DNA of 64,000 nucleotides from Prosthecobacter sp. SYSU 5D2 (GCF_039655865.1 NZ_JBBYXL010000013.1:143466-207465), one strand, 5' to 3'; counted from the stretch's first letter, positions 33,236 through 42,467 are shown. Numbers and translations are program-made. The notes: generated by a model not told the origin, from the letters alone.

Positions 33236-34588
33236 ATGAATCTCTTTCCCAAGTTTCTCCTGACCGGTTTCCTTCTTGCCCATGCCTGCCTCAATGCCCA
33301 GACAGGCGATGGCAGGACGGATGACACTGTCGCAGTACAGAAGGCAGTGGACCAGGGAGGGGCCGTGCGGTTTGGCCGGGGGGTATACCGTCTGACCAAG
33401 ACCGTGGTGATCGACCTGGATAAAACAGGTTTCACCTCGATTTCTGGGGATGGCGTGGCGCGATTTGTCATGGAGGGAGCGGGGCCCGCTTTCAAATTTG
33501 TCGGAACGCATGGCGGCTCGGCCGCACCGGGGACGCTGAAGCCAAACGTGTTTGAACGGCAGCGGATGCCGATGGTGGACGGTATCGAGATCGTCGGCGC
33601 ACATCCGGAGGCGGATGGCATCGAAGCGACGCAGACTCTTCAGCTGACCCTGACCCGGGTGGCGGTGCATGAGGCCCGGCATGGCATCCGGCTGACGGTC
33701 CGCAACCGCAACGTCATCATCAGCGACTGCCATTTGTATCACAATTCGGGCTGTGGGGTGCTTTATGACGAGGTGGATCTGCACCAGTCCAACATCGTCG
33801 GCTGCCACATCAGCTACAACGCGGGCGGAGGGGTGGTCACGCGCGGCGGGGGCGTGCGCAACCTGCACATCGGCACCTGCGACATCGAAAGCAACATGAC
33901 CCCGGACTCGCCACCGACGGCGAACGTCTTGATAGACTGCACAGGCGGTTCCACGGCGGAGGTGACCATCGTCGGCTGCACCATCCAGCACAACAATTCC
34001 CCCGGCTCAGCGAATGTACGATTTCTGGGCCAAGGCAAAGTCCGCGTGGCGGACGAAAATCCGCATTGGGGCCACCTGACGATCGCTGATAATGTGTTTA
34101 GCGACGTGGCGGTGAACGTTGACCTTCAAAATGTGCGGGGCGCAGTGATCATCGGAAACACTTTTGGCGTGGGCTGGGAGCATGATCTGGTGATGCAGGG
34201 GTGCGAACAAATCGCGGTGGGCAGCAACACCTTTGACCGCAATCCGCCTTACTATCGCGGCAGGAATGCGGCAGCCAAAGGAGGCCTTCTTTTCCGTGAC
34301 TGCCGCGATGTCACCCTCACCGGAATCCATGTTAACGAAGTGCGCAACCAGCCTGCGGCGGTGGTCATTGAGAATGGAGACGGCTTCAACCTGTCCGGCT
34401 GCACCCTTCTGAACAGTGACGGTCCGGGGCTGCTGATGAAAAATGTCAGCAACAGCCTCATCACGGGATGCCGGATCGCCGACCGCCGTCAGGAGCGGAT
34501 GTCTGCCCCCTCCATCCGCATGGAGGGGGGCAGTGACAACACGCTGGCCAATAACAAGCTGATGCATGACATGGAGACGGAGCCGTGA
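33236..34588 (+). CDS. Secreted right-handed beta-helix (pectate-lyase-superfamily-like) protein
   Basis: 450 residues from the ATG at 33236, chosen over 33212 because it opens directly into a signal peptide (MNLFPKFLL... to CLNAQT). The segment GDGRTDDTVAVQKAVDQGG is the usual entry of pectate-lyase-3-type helices, and many short strands with Asn/His turns follow (HLYHNSGCGV, ISYNAGGGVVTRGGG, NVFSDVAVNVDL). It probably binds or cleaves an extracellular polysaccharide. Catalytic residues cannot be assigned by eye. Confidence 0.82.
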   Translation: MNLFPKFLLTGFLLAHACLNAQTGDGRTDDTVAVQKAVDQGGAVRFGRGVYRLTKTVVIDLDKTGFTSISGDGVARFVMEGAGPAFKFVGTHGGSAAPGTLKPNVFERQRMPMVDGIEIVGAHPEADGIEATQTLQLTLTRVAVHEARHGIRLTVRNRNVIISDCHLYHNSGCGVLYDEVDLHQSNIVGCHISYNAGGGVVTRGGGVRNLHIGTCDIESNMTPDSPPTANVLIDCTGGSTAEVTIVGCTIQHNNSPGSANVRFLGQGKVRVADENPHWGHLTIADNVFSDVAVNVDLQNVRGAVIIGNTFGVGWEHDLVMQGCEQIAVGSNTFDRNPPYYRGRNAAAKGGLLFRDCRDVTLTGIHVNEVRNQPAAVVIENGDGFNLSGCTLLNSDGPGLLMKNVSNSLITGCRIADRRQERMSAPSIRMEGGSDNTLANNKLMHDMETEP

Positions 34589-34657
34589 GGAAGGCGGCTG
34601 GGAGGGGACTTGGCAAGTCCCTCTCCTTGCATGGAACGCCGCCCCGCCCACGATGGG

Positions 34658-36235
34658 TCATGCCTGCTGGAGACCTGGGGTGCCGGATTCGACGATGAAG
34701 GAGGCGCGGGTGTGGAGGGGGGCGCCGGGGCGGGAGACGTATTCGATGCCTTTGTAGTCGGTCTTCCACTGCTGAGGGGTGACCTCGCAGGAAAAGTAGC
34801 CGCGCTCGGTGCCGTGGAATTTCACGAAGGGGTTTTCCGCATAGGTGGCATCCAGGGTCTTGGGCTTGAGGATGCCATCGCCACTGGAACTGATGGAGGT
34901 GCCGACGAATTCGGTGGCGACGACCTTTGACTCCAGATCGTCGAAATCGGCAATGAGGTCGTTGGCCCAGTGGCTGTGAATGTCGCCGGTGAGGACGACG
35001 GGGTTGGAGATGCGCTGGTCGTGGAGGTACTTGAGGACGCGGCGGCGCTCCATTTCGCATCCGGGCCACTGGTCCATGCTGTGGGTGATTTCTTCGCCGG
35101 CTTTGCGGTCCACGCGGGCCATCATGACCTGCTGAGCCAGGACATTCCAGGTGGAGGATGATTTGGCAAGTCCCTCGAAGAGCCAGTCCCGCTGAAGAGA
35201 GCCGAGGAGGCTGCGGTCCGGATGGAGAGATTCGGCACAAGGGGGCTGGGTGCGGTCTCCGCAGGGCTGGTCACTGCGGTACTGGCGGGTGTCCAGGACA
35301 TGGAAATCGGTGAGCCTGCCATAACCTACTTTGCGATAAAGCAGCATGTCGGGGCCCTTGGGCATGGCGCTGCGGCGCAGGGGCATGTGCTCGTAGTAGG
35401 CCTGGTAGGCCGCAGCGCGACGGAGGAGGAAATCTTCCTTGCTGACGCCGGGTTCTTCGGAGATGTCGGAGGCGCAATTGTTGTCAAACTCATGATCATC
35501 CCAGGTCACCAGCCAGGGGGCGATGGCGTGCATGGCCTGCAGGGCGGGATCGGTTTTATACTGGGCGTGGCGGTTCCGGTAATGGTCCAGGGTGGTGATT
35601 TCCGGCCCGGTATGAAAACGCACGCGGTTCTCGATGCCAGCGTATTCATAGATGTAATCACCCAGATGGATGACCAGGTCGAGGTCTTCCCTGGCCATGT
35701 GATCATAGGCGGTGAAGAGACCGGTCTCATAGTGCTGGCAGGAGGCGACGGCGAAGCGGAGGCGATCAGGAAGTGTGTCAGCGGAAGGGAAGGTGCGGGT
35801 GCGGGCTTTGGGGCTGACTTCACCACCGGCTTTAAACTGGTACCAATACCAGCGGTTAGGCCGTAGGCCGGCCACCTCCACATGCACGGAGTGGCCCCAT
35901 TCCGGCGTGGCGATGGCAGTGCCCTGGCGGACGACCTGGGTCATGCCTTCATCCTCAGCCACCTGCCAGGAGACCTCCACGGGGACGGGGTCCATGCCGC
36001 CGCCTTCCAAAGGTTTAGGTGCCAGGCGCGTCCAAAGGACCATGCCATCCGGGGCGGGATCACCCGAGGCCACGCCGAGGGTAAAAGGATAACTGGAAAA
36101 CTTGGGGCTGCTTTTGACCGCACCGAAGGCGCGTTCACAGCCAAGTGCGGCGAGGGCCAGGGAAGCGGACCCGGCGATGAAGGAACGGCGCTTAAAAACT
36201 CGTGCAGGAACCAGAGGGAAAACAGGGGATGTCAT
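34658..36235 (-). CDS. phoD: Tat-exported PhoD-family alkaline phosphatase/phosphodiesterase
   Basis: 525 residues from the ATG at 36235. The N-terminus carries a twin-arginine signal (KRRSFIAG then a hydrophobic run ending AFGA). PhoD metal motifs follow: GVASGDPAPDGMVLWTRL, VASCQHYETG, HLGDYIYEY, TWDDHEFDNN and LTGDIHSHWAND. It should release phosphate from phosphomono- or diesters in the periplasm. A second PhoD-like protein at 6712-8274 lacks the signal. It is convergent with the beta-helix gene, separated by about 70 bases. Confidence 0.93.
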   Translation of the reverse strand: MTSPVFPLVPARVFKRRSFIAGSASLALAALGCERAFGAVKSSPKFSSYPFTLGVASGDPAPDGMVLWTRLAPKPLEGGGMDPVPVEVSWQVAEDEGMTQVVRQGTAIATPEWGHSVHVEVAGLRPNRWYWYQFKAGGEVSPKARTRTFPSADTLPDRLRFAVASCQHYETGLFTAYDHMAREDLDLVIHLGDYIYEYAGIENRVRFHTGPEITTLDHYRNRHAQYKTDPALQAMHAIAPWLVTWDDHEFDNNCASDISEEPGVSKEDFLLRRAAAYQAYYEHMPLRRSAMPKGPDMLLYRKVGYGRLTDFHVLDTRQYRSDQPCGDRTQPPCAESLHPDRSLLGSLQRDWLFEGLAKSSSTWNVLAQQVMMARVDRKAGEEITHSMDQWPGCEMERRRVLKYLHDQRISNPVVLTGDIHSHWANDLIADFDDLESKVVATEFVGTSISSSGDGILKPKTLDATYAENPFVKFHGTERGYFSCEVTPQQWKTDYKGIEYVSRPGAPLHTRASFIVESGTPGLQQA

Positions 36236-36398
36236 GGGGCAAAGGAGAATGAGGTGATTACGGAGATTGAAGCCTGAATTCCTGCGAATAAGCAAAAACC
36301 TTTTGGCACTCTCATTTTTAAAAAATCTTAATTTTATAAAAAAATAAGAAAGAGCACTTGGATCAAGCGAGGTAGCAAACGGATAATTTTCGTCCTAA

Positions 36399-36455
36399 TC
36401 CCTGTGATTGGACTAGCCGAAGGGCTAAGTGCAAGCATAGGGATAAAATATATCC
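36399..36455 (+). ncRNA. Candidate structured leader element of the pilin operon
   Basis: TCCCT (36399-36403) can pair with AGGGA (36439-36443), enclosing a TAGCC-GAAG-GGCTA hairpin (36414-36427). The 3' strand of the outer helix is also needed for a competing hairpin GGATA/TATCC (36441-36445 with 36451-36455). Mutually exclusive helices are what a riboswitch or attenuator would show. It does not match the riboswitch consensus sequences I know. Confidence 0.3.
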
Positions 36456-36521
36456 TTGTAGTTGAATAAGAAAGCGACCGTTTTTTCTTTGCATTTATGA
36501 TATTGATATGGAAATTATAGT

Positions 36522-36540
36522 TCGGATTCAAAAAATCCGA
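36522..36540 (+). promoter_or_regulatory. Hairpin directly before the prepilin start codon
   Basis: A perfect 7-base stem TCGGATT/AATCCGA (36522-36528 with 36534-36540) with a 5-base loop ends 7 bases before the ATG at 36548, where a ribosome binding site would be. It may restrict or time translation of the prepilin. Confidence 0.45.
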
Positions 36541-36547
36541 CTCACAT

Positions 36548-36985
36548 ATGAAAATCGACACCCACACCCTCAAAACACGTCGTCTCGCCCACCGGTCAGG
36601 GATGACACTCATTGAAATCAGCCTCGTCATCGCCCTCATCCTGGGGTTGATCGCCGTGGTCTTCATCGGCATTGGCAGCTACCGCGCAGGTTCTGACAAG
36701 GCCCGGTGCCAGATGCAGCTTGCCTCGGTGCAGAAAGCCGTGCGCTCCAGTGCCAACATGCAGAATCTGGAAATCGCGGATCCCCTGCTCGCCGCCAGTG
36801 TTTTTGGCCCAGGTCTGCTTTTGGAAGCAGCCCCCGAGTGCCCGAATCCTACAGGTGCATACACATGGGAAACTGAAGTGCCGCCAATCGGCACTCCCTA
36901 TGGCAACTGCAGCTTTGTGGGTGCGGACACAACAGGTCCGACAACGACCCACGTGCTGACCACTACGCAGACTGAAGGCTGGTAA
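36548..36985 (+). CDS. Type IV prepilin-like protein, first gene of the pilus operon
   Basis: 145 residues. The 18-residue basic leader ends in RSG, followed by MTLIEISLVIALILG: prepilin peptidase would cut after Gly18, leaving Met1 with Glu5 of the mature chain (Glu23), needed for assembly. The hydrophobic helix (19-42) is followed by a soluble domain with three cysteines (54, 98, 121). The small size and first position make it the candidate major pilin. The C-terminus is Thr-rich. No Shine-Dalgarno; a hairpin precedes the start. Confidence 0.9.
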   Translation: MKIDTHTLKTRRLAHRSGMTLIEISLVIALILGLIAVVFIGIGSYRAGSDKARCQMQLASVQKAVRSSANMQNLEIADPLLAASVFGPGLLLEAAPECPNPTGAYTWETEVPPIGTPYGNCSFVGADTTGPTTTHVLTTTQTEGW

Positions 36986-37052
36986 CAGCCAGCCGGGCTG
37001 AAGGCGTTACGCAACTGACTTCTCGCATCCGGTCCCAATTTCTTTCCAGGCC

Positions 37053-38894
37053 ATGCTCAACATTACGGATCCCTGTGAACTTAAAGCGGCTGACATTTAC
37101 CGTCAGGCGCGCACAGTGGCATCCAAGACGAGCCGGAGCACGGACAGTCATTGGTACCGGGTGCCGGAGGAGCTGCCGTGGCAGTGGCATCTGTGGTTCG
37201 ACGGGGGGCGGGAGGTCTGCTCCGCCACTTTTTCAAAACAATCTAACGTGTGGCAGCCTGGACCGACGCTGCCGCTGGCCAACCTGACAACCGGAGAAGG
37301 AGTCAGTGAGATTTTGGGAGAGCTAATGTCCTCCCGCTATTTTCAGGACAAACCGAAGGCGCTGGGGGTGATCCTGCATGTGGCCGATGAATTTGCCCTG
37401 TCAGAGATCGCCCAGGCGGGCGAGGCGCTGGGGGAGGCGGGGGAAGATTTCCAGATCCTGCGCTACAATCTGGTGGATGATCCGAAGGAAGTCCTGGCTG
37501 ACAGGGATGTTTCCACCGATGCGAATTCCTGGCGGCTGCTGCCGTTTTGGGGGGCGCCTACAGGACAGCAGAAATGTGCGGCGGTGATGCTTTCCCGCTC
37601 ACGGGAGGCTTTTTTACAGACGCTGCTGACCTGCGCGGAAAATCTGCGAATGCCGGTACGTACGGCGGTGACCTGCGCCGCAGTCGAGTGCCTGGCGGCG
37701 CTGCCACTGCTGCGGCCGGAGATGCAAGAAGGCTGTCTGCTCGCGTTTGGCTTCTATAAATTTACCGCCGTCTTTGCCATCAGTGGAACAGGGGAGCTGC
37801 AAGCAGTCCGCAGCCTGTCCCACCGAAGCGGGCAGCAGGTACCGACGGGGTTTGGAGATATTTTGTGGAACATGGCTCTGGGGGCGGAACTGGAAACGCC
37901 GAAGGTGGTGTATGTCTCCTCACAGCCGCAGGCGCTGCAGACGGCTGCATCAGATCTGGAGATTTATTCCCTGAGCCGCCAGATGATCCATTTTGAGGGC
38001 GTGAATCTGACCGAGCATCCGGCGCTGGCAGTCATCCCGGGGCACAGGCCGGAATTTTTAATTTATGACAGCACGGCTGTAGAGCAGGTGCGCAGCGGTA
38101 AAACGCCGCTGGCAAAGGCGGGGACGTTTAAGGCGCTGTGGGAAAGCTGGGCGCGGCAGAGCTTCATGGATACGGCGCGTCTGGACAACCTGTATCCGTC
38201 CCAGCAGGACCTGCGGCTGCTGCGGTTTTCCTCCTGGCTGGTATATCTGCTCGTTTTCTGCCTGGTCGGCACTGGTGGCTACGGAACTTACTCGCTGTTT
38301 GCAGCGATGAACCATCCATCCTGGTCGCTGACGCCAACGGAGATGCTGCAGACAAAGTCGAAACACGAGCAATTGCTGCAGGAAAAGAAGCAGATAGACG
38401 TGACTGAACAACTGCTGCAGCCGCGGTCCCGCGGGTGGGTGACGCTGGAGTTTCTGCTGCAGCTTTTCCCGGAAGATTCCGGGGTGCGGCTGGACAGCTT
38501 TTACTACACGGCTGATGCGACGCGCTACAACGGCAAAAAGACCAAGGAGGGACCGAAGGGGTCCGTGGGAATGGTGCGCACCTGGACGCTGAAGGGGCTG
38601 GTGAAACCGAAGGCCATGGAGTTGCTGAGCACCCTGAACACCCAGCGCGGCCTCAGCGCCCTCTTTGACCGGGTGGCCACGGCCACGGGCGATGAGAGCT
38701 ACCGGCCCGATCCGTCACGGCAACTGACGGTGACACTGACCCAGGGAAGGAACTCCAGCTTCGATTCCCAGGCAGGCCCCGGGGACTTGGCGCGTGATCC
38801 GACGCTGGCCTTTCCCTTTAACTTCACCGCCGCGCTGACGCAGACGCTCACCGAGAAGGATGCCCTGGCGCTGCCTTTGGAAAATCCGTTCTGA
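37053..38894 (+). CDS. Large bitopic assembly protein, PilM/PilN (GspL)-like
   Basis: 613 residues with one transmembrane helix near residues 390-412. The ~390-residue cytoplasmic part has alternating strands and helices with Gly-rich turns, as expected of an actin-like PilM/GspL domain. The ~200-residue part beyond the helix begins with a coiled-coil-like stretch (KSKHEQLLQEKKQI) and then an alpha/beta domain as in PilN. I infer a fused PilM-PilN (GspL-type) inner-membrane platform protein from topology and gene order; direct sequence similarity was not seen. It lies 67 bases after the prepilin gene and 9 bases before the PilO-like gene. Confidence 0.6.
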   Translation: MLNITDPCELKAADIYRQARTVASKTSRSTDSHWYRVPEELPWQWHLWFDGGREVCSATFSKQSNVWQPGPTLPLANLTTGEGVSEILGELMSSRYFQDKPKALGVILHVADEFALSEIAQAGEALGEAGEDFQILRYNLVDDPKEVLADRDVSTDANSWRLLPFWGAPTGQQKCAAVMLSRSREAFLQTLLTCAENLRMPVRTAVTCAAVECLAALPLLRPEMQEGCLLAFGFYKFTAVFAISGTGELQAVRSLSHRSGQQVPTGFGDILWNMALGAELETPKVVYVSSQPQALQTAASDLEIYSLSRQMIHFEGVNLTEHPALAVIPGHRPEFLIYDSTAVEQVRSGKTPLAKAGTFKALWESWARQSFMDTARLDNLYPSQQDLRLLRFSSWLVYLLVFCLVGTGGYGTYSLFAAMNHPSWSLTPTEMLQTKSKHEQLLQEKKQIDVTEQLLQPRSRGWVTLEFLLQLFPEDSGVRLDSFYYTADATRYNGKKTKEGPKGSVGMVRTWTLKGLVKPKAMELLSTLNTQRGLSALFDRVATATGDESYRPDPSRQLTVTLTQGRNSSFDSQAGPGDLARDPTLAFPFNFTAALTQTLTEKDALALPLENPF

Positions 38895-38903
38895 ATTCCG
38901 ATC

Positions 38904-39467
38904 ATGAGTGCTTACACCCAGCCCATCATCCGCTTTGGCCTCATCACGCCTGTTGCTTTTAACCTGCTGCTTCTGGCGGGGGCGGGGGCGGCGGTCAGCA
39001 AGCTGAGCAGCATCCGTGAGGTGAAGGAAGCGCAGTACAAAGAGCAGACGATGCGGCTGACGGCGATGAAAAATCTGGAGACGAGCATCGCTCCAAAAAG
39101 AGCCGCCTTTGAGGACCAGAAAAAGCTTTTGAAAAGCGATCCCGGCCAGCTTTTCACACGCATTCTGGACGGCATGCTGCCGAAGTACAAGGAGATCGAA
39201 CTGGAGCGCAGCAGCCTGATCTTCCCACTGGACCAGGGACGGCTGACTAAGGATGCCCGGGCGGAATCAGCGCGGGTGAAGAGCAGCTTTCAAGGTGGCA
39301 TGGGGCCCATGCAGGAGGCGCTGCTGCAGGTGGAATCCCTGATGCCACAGTCCATGCTGGAGGAAATGAAAGTCACCCGCAAGGCGGACCAGATGCTGAA
39401 GCAGCGGGAATATCTGGTGATGGAGATGACCCACACGTGCTGGAAAACCACCAAGGAGAAACCATGA
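38904..39467 (+). CDS. Bitopic inner-membrane protein, PilO/GspM-like
   Basis: 187 residues: a short cytoplasmic start, one transmembrane helix (residues ~11-31), then a coiled coil (EVKEAQYKEQTMRLTAMKNLET) and a small globular region. This is the topology of PilO/GspM, which pairs with PilN/GspL in the alignment complex. No similarity was seen beyond topology. Its stop overlaps the next start by 4 bases. Confidence 0.6.
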   Translation: MSAYTQPIIRFGLITPVAFNLLLLAGAGAAVSKLSSIREVKEAQYKEQTMRLTAMKNLETSIAPKRAAFEDQKKLLKSDPGQLFTRILDGMLPKYKEIELERSSLIFPLDQGRLTKDARAESARVKSSFQGGMGPMQEALLQVESLMPQSMLEEMKVTRKADQMLKQREYLVMEMTHTCWKTTKEKP

Positions 39468-40087
39468 AATACTTTCTCATTTTGCTGGCGGCGGCCATCC
39501 CGGCAGGCGTGACGGTGAGCCATGCGCAAACAGCCCAGAGCAGAGCCAAGGCACCCCCGCCAAAACGCGCAGCACTGTTCATTGGCCAAGGTGCGGGCCA
39601 GACCTCTTGGCTGCCGCAGACAAAGATGATGCCAACAGGGGACGACATCGAAAAACTGGCCGGCAAGCTGAGTTCCCGGCTGCGGAACATTGATGCCTTT
39701 GGCCTGTCCACTTTTCCCAGGGAAGATGATTCCCCCATCATTGAAGACAGCATCTACCGTGAGACGCCCAAAATCACCCTGAACCAGGCGCTGCAGACGC
39801 TGAAGATCAACGGGGTGAACCTGCACCGGAAGGAATTTCTGATCGGCGGCCGGCAGGCTGGCGAGGGGGATGTGGTGGAGCTGTCCTTCAAAGGGGAAAT
39901 CTTCCAGGCGCAGGTGACCGAGGTGGCCGCCACCGAACTGCTGTTCCGGGATCTGCAACGGGACGAAACGGGGGTGCTGAAGCATAACCTCGTACCGCAA
40001 CTGGCCATGGAGCCGCTGCAAAAGACCCTGACCCAATTTGAGAGCCGGATGACCCCCATGGAACCTGCACCTCCCGCCAAGCCATGA
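39464..40087 (+). CDS. Exported protein before the secretin, possible PilP-like role
   Basis: 207 residues from the ATG at 39464, preceded by AAGGAG, one of the few good Shine-Dalgarno sites here. The signal peptide is MKYFLILLAAAIPAG... with cleavage near SHAQ. A proline-rich stretch follows and then a beta-rich domain (ITLNQALQTLKINGVNLH, EGDVVELSFKGEIFQAQVTEV). PilP in other bacteria is a small periplasmic protein encoded just before the secretin, with a beta domain; position and shape fit. It overlaps both neighbours by 4 bases (ATGA). Confidence 0.6.
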   Translation: MKYFLILLAAAIPAGVTVSHAQTAQSRAKAPPPKRAALFIGQGAGQTSWLPQTKMMPTGDDIEKLAGKLSSRLRNIDAFGLSTFPREDDSPIIEDSIYRETPKITLNQALQTLKINGVNLHRKEFLIGGRQAGEGDVVELSFKGEIFQAQVTEVAATELLFRDLQRDETGVLKHNLVPQLAMEPLQKTLTQFESRMTPMEPAPPAKP

Positions 40088-41811
40088 GCAAAAAAAATGC
40101 CTGTCCTTTCCTCTACCTTTGCCTGCTGTGCCTGAGCCCGGGGCTGGCTGCCCGTGCCCAGGAGGAACCGACCCCGCAGCCCCTGGAGCAACTGCCTGCG
40201 GGTGCGGTGGATGTGAGCGCCCGGCTGGGCGGCCTGTCCAGCCTGCCCACCCAACCGGAGGACGGCTACTGGATTGAAGGTGCGCCGATCAATGAGGTGT
40301 TCCAATACCTGGCCCGCAGCGCGGGGCTCCAGTTCTTTCACAACAACGAGCTCAACACGCCGCAGTATAACATCACGGGCCACCTGAAGCTGGATGATCC
40401 GCGCCAGCAGATGGAGGACCTGGCCATTGCGTATGGACTGACCGTTTACCAGCAGCGCTCCAGCATCAGCCTGATGACGGAAATCCAACTGGCGCGGCTG
40501 CCGGTGGAGGTGATGAGCTACCAGCTCAAATACCTGCGCGGCGCCCCGCTAAACCGGAGCAGCAACGGCCAGGCAGGCGAAGGAAGCGGCGCTGAAGGTG
40601 GTGAGGGCGGGGGCGGAAATGCCGCCAATGCGTCCGATTTTGAAAAGCTGAAATCCATCATCCGCCCCATGCTGACCCCCATCGTGGGCCAGATCGAATT
40701 TGAAGAAAAGACGAATACTCTGCTGGTGAGCGACAACAGCCTGAAGCTGGAACGGGTGCGCAAGCTGCTGCTGGAGATCGACAAGGCGAAGCAGCAGATC
40801 ATGGTGAACGTGCGGGTGCTGCGCATCCGCCGCAACCAGAACCGGAATGTGGGCGTGGACTGGAGCAGTGCGCTCGGAGAGACCGGTACCACCATCACCG
40901 CGCGGCAGAGCCTGAATGCCCTGTTTAACCTCCCGGATGTGAGCACGGTGACGCGCACCGGCAACCCGATGAACCCGGTATCAGTGCTGAACCAGATCAA
41001 CACCCAGGGAGCGGGGGTGGTGTTCGACAATTTCCAGGTGCAGGCGATCCTGCGGGCGCTGGAAGCTGCGGACCTGGTCACGCAGGAGGCCTGCCCGACC
41101 ATCATCACGGAGGACAACGAGCAGGGGCTGATTTCGATCGTGGACCGGTTCCCCATCATCACTTCCGACATCAGCAACACGACGGCGGGAACGAACATTA
41201 CGGACAAGGTGCGTTACAAGATTGATACAGAGGATCCCAGCGCCACGGATGAGCCGGAAAAGAACCGCGAAATCGGGGTGACTCTTTCCGTGACACCGAC
41301 GCTGCTGCCGGACGGGACGGTGAGGATGAAGCTGCGGCCGCGGGTGGCAAAGATCGTGGAACTGATCCCCGGCCGGTCCAGCAATGTGTTCCCTCGGGTT
41401 AGCGAATCCACGGTGGAGGCCATCAGCCGCATTCCTGCCGGACAGTCGCTTTTCCTCGGTGGATTTTATGATTACAGCGACAGTGAGGGGAACAACAAAG
41501 TGCCAGTGCTGGGGACGATCCCGCTGGTGGGACGGCTGTTCAGCTCGGACATGAAAAAGCTGGAGCAACTGAGCCTGGTGTTCATCATCACGCCAACTGT
41601 CTATGATGCCTCCAGCACGGCGGCCCTGGAAGACATCAACTGGAAGCAGAGAGACTACTCCGGCCTGCAGCCGGAAGACCTGGGAGATGCGGGACTGCTG
41701 CTGCCAAAGGCGGGCTGGCCCAATGCGACGACGAACAGCAAGAGCCCGGAACCGGAGAGTCCGCCCAAGCAGTCCTGGGTGCGGCGCCTGTTCAGCAAAA
41801 AGGAAGGCTAG
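40084..41811 (+). CDS. Outer-membrane secretin (PilQ/GspD type)
   Basis: 575 residues with a signal peptide (to AARAQE). Residues ~55-135 look like an STN/N0-type domain. Residues ~140-250 hold an N1-type repeat with a Gly/Glu-rich disordered loop. The C-terminal ~270 residues are the secretin barrel, with the hallmark VPVLGTIPLVGRLFSS near 473-488 and LVFIITPTVYD closing the barrel. It forms the outer-membrane gate through which the pilus or substrate passes. The C-terminus has a Pro/Ser tail (SPEPESPPKQSW), perhaps a pilotin-binding segment. Confidence 0.92.
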   Translation: MSKKNACPFLYLCLLCLSPGLAARAQEEPTPQPLEQLPAGAVDVSARLGGLSSLPTQPEDGYWIEGAPINEVFQYLARSAGLQFFHNNELNTPQYNITGHLKLDDPRQQMEDLAIAYGLTVYQQRSSISLMTEIQLARLPVEVMSYQLKYLRGAPLNRSSNGQAGEGSGAEGGEGGGGNAANASDFEKLKSIIRPMLTPIVGQIEFEEKTNTLLVSDNSLKLERVRKLLLEIDKAKQQIMVNVRVLRIRRNQNRNVGVDWSSALGETGTTITARQSLNALFNLPDVSTVTRTGNPMNPVSVLNQINTQGAGVVFDNFQVQAILRALEAADLVTQEACPTIITEDNEQGLISIVDRFPIITSDISNTTAGTNITDKVRYKIDTEDPSATDEPEKNREIGVTLSVTPTLLPDGTVRMKLRPRVAKIVELIPGRSSNVFPRVSESTVEAISRIPAGQSLFLGGFYDYSDSEGNNKVPVLGTIPLVGRLFSSDMKKLEQLSLVFIITPTVYDASSTAALEDINWKQRDYSGLQPEDLGDAGLLLPKAGWPNATTNSKSPEPESPPKQSWVRRLFSKKEG

Positions 41812-41882
41812 CGGCGGCACACCAGCCATTGCCGCTGCTGCGCCCCCGCCAACCTTTTCAGACTGCCTCTCTTCCCCCCTTC

Positions 41883-42467
41883 ATGAACGAACCGCTTCAA
41901 GGCCTCGCCTTTCCAGCCAAGACTGACCGGAGCAGTCTGGTGCCGGTTTTGGAGAGGATCGCGAATACGAGCCTGAACCACCTGCGCGAGGGGGGCTATA
42001 TTTCCGCTGAGGAGGCGGCACCACTTTTGCCGGCCTACCGCAGCGCGCTGACCGGCTCCACCCCGCCGCCGGATTTCCTGATCTTCGTAGCGGAAACCCA
42101 GGCCAAGAAGCACACGCTGACTGTGGACGGAGAGGTTTCCCGGATGCAGAAGCTGCTGAGATCCTGCCTGAATGACCGGGTGAGCTACTGGAGCTTCGGC
42201 CCGCTGCCCGGGCGTGCCACCGGGCTGTATGAACACTGCCCGGGACTGCGCGGCATCTGTGCGACCCTGGGCTGCCCCGCGACGCTGGCGGGGGAGACGA
42301 GCATCGTCCACATCGCCTGCATCAACCCGGTGGCGGCGCTGGTGACATCCTTCTGGATCCGCCAGGAACTGAACCGTGAAACCGACACGGAAGCACCTTT
42401 TGTCTTTCCCTTCCTTCTGGACCTGACCATCTGGCAGGGGCTGATGCAACGCCACTTTGCCTCATGA
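41883..42467 (+). CDS. Unknown protein between the secretin and GspE-like ATPase genes
   Basis: 194 residues from the ATG at 41883. No signal peptide and no transmembrane helix. It has four cysteines (SCLND, EHCPGL, GICATLGCPA) and ends in FLLDLTIWQGLMQRHFAS, overlapping the GspE-like start by 4 bases (ATGA). It is cytoplasmic and clearly part of the operon. I recognise no family. The position suggests an adaptor or regulator for the ATPase. Confidence 0.7.
   Translation: MNEPLQGLAFPAKTDRSSLVPVLERIANTSLNHLREGGYISAEEAAPLLPAYRSALTGSTPPPDFLIFVAETQAKKHTLTVDGEVSRMQKLLRSCLNDRVSYWSFGPLPGRATGLYEHCPGLRGICATLGCPATLAGETSIVHIACINPVAALVTSFWIRQELNRETDTEAPFVFPFLLDLTIWQGLMQRHFAS

Larger units (their letters stand above)
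36236..36547. other. AT-rich control region before the pilin operon
   Basis: 312 bases, much more AT-rich than the surroundings. It carries the upstream region of the phoD-like gene (minus) and of the prepilin operon (plus), plus the structured segments 36399-36455 and 36522-36540. No convincing sigma70 promoter for the prepilin gene could be fixed by eye. Confidence 0.6.

Noticed and set aside
36304..36319. TGGCAC-N5-TTTTT, a possible sigma54 promoter for the pilin operon
   Set aside because: The -12 element lacks the required GC, and the site is about 230 bases from the start codon.
36399..36455. Cyclic-di-GMP (GEMM) or glycine riboswitch
   Set aside because: The pieces GCCGAAGGGC and GTGCAAGC look suggestive, but the essential GCAAACC, GACGCAAAGCC or GGAGAG blocks are missing.
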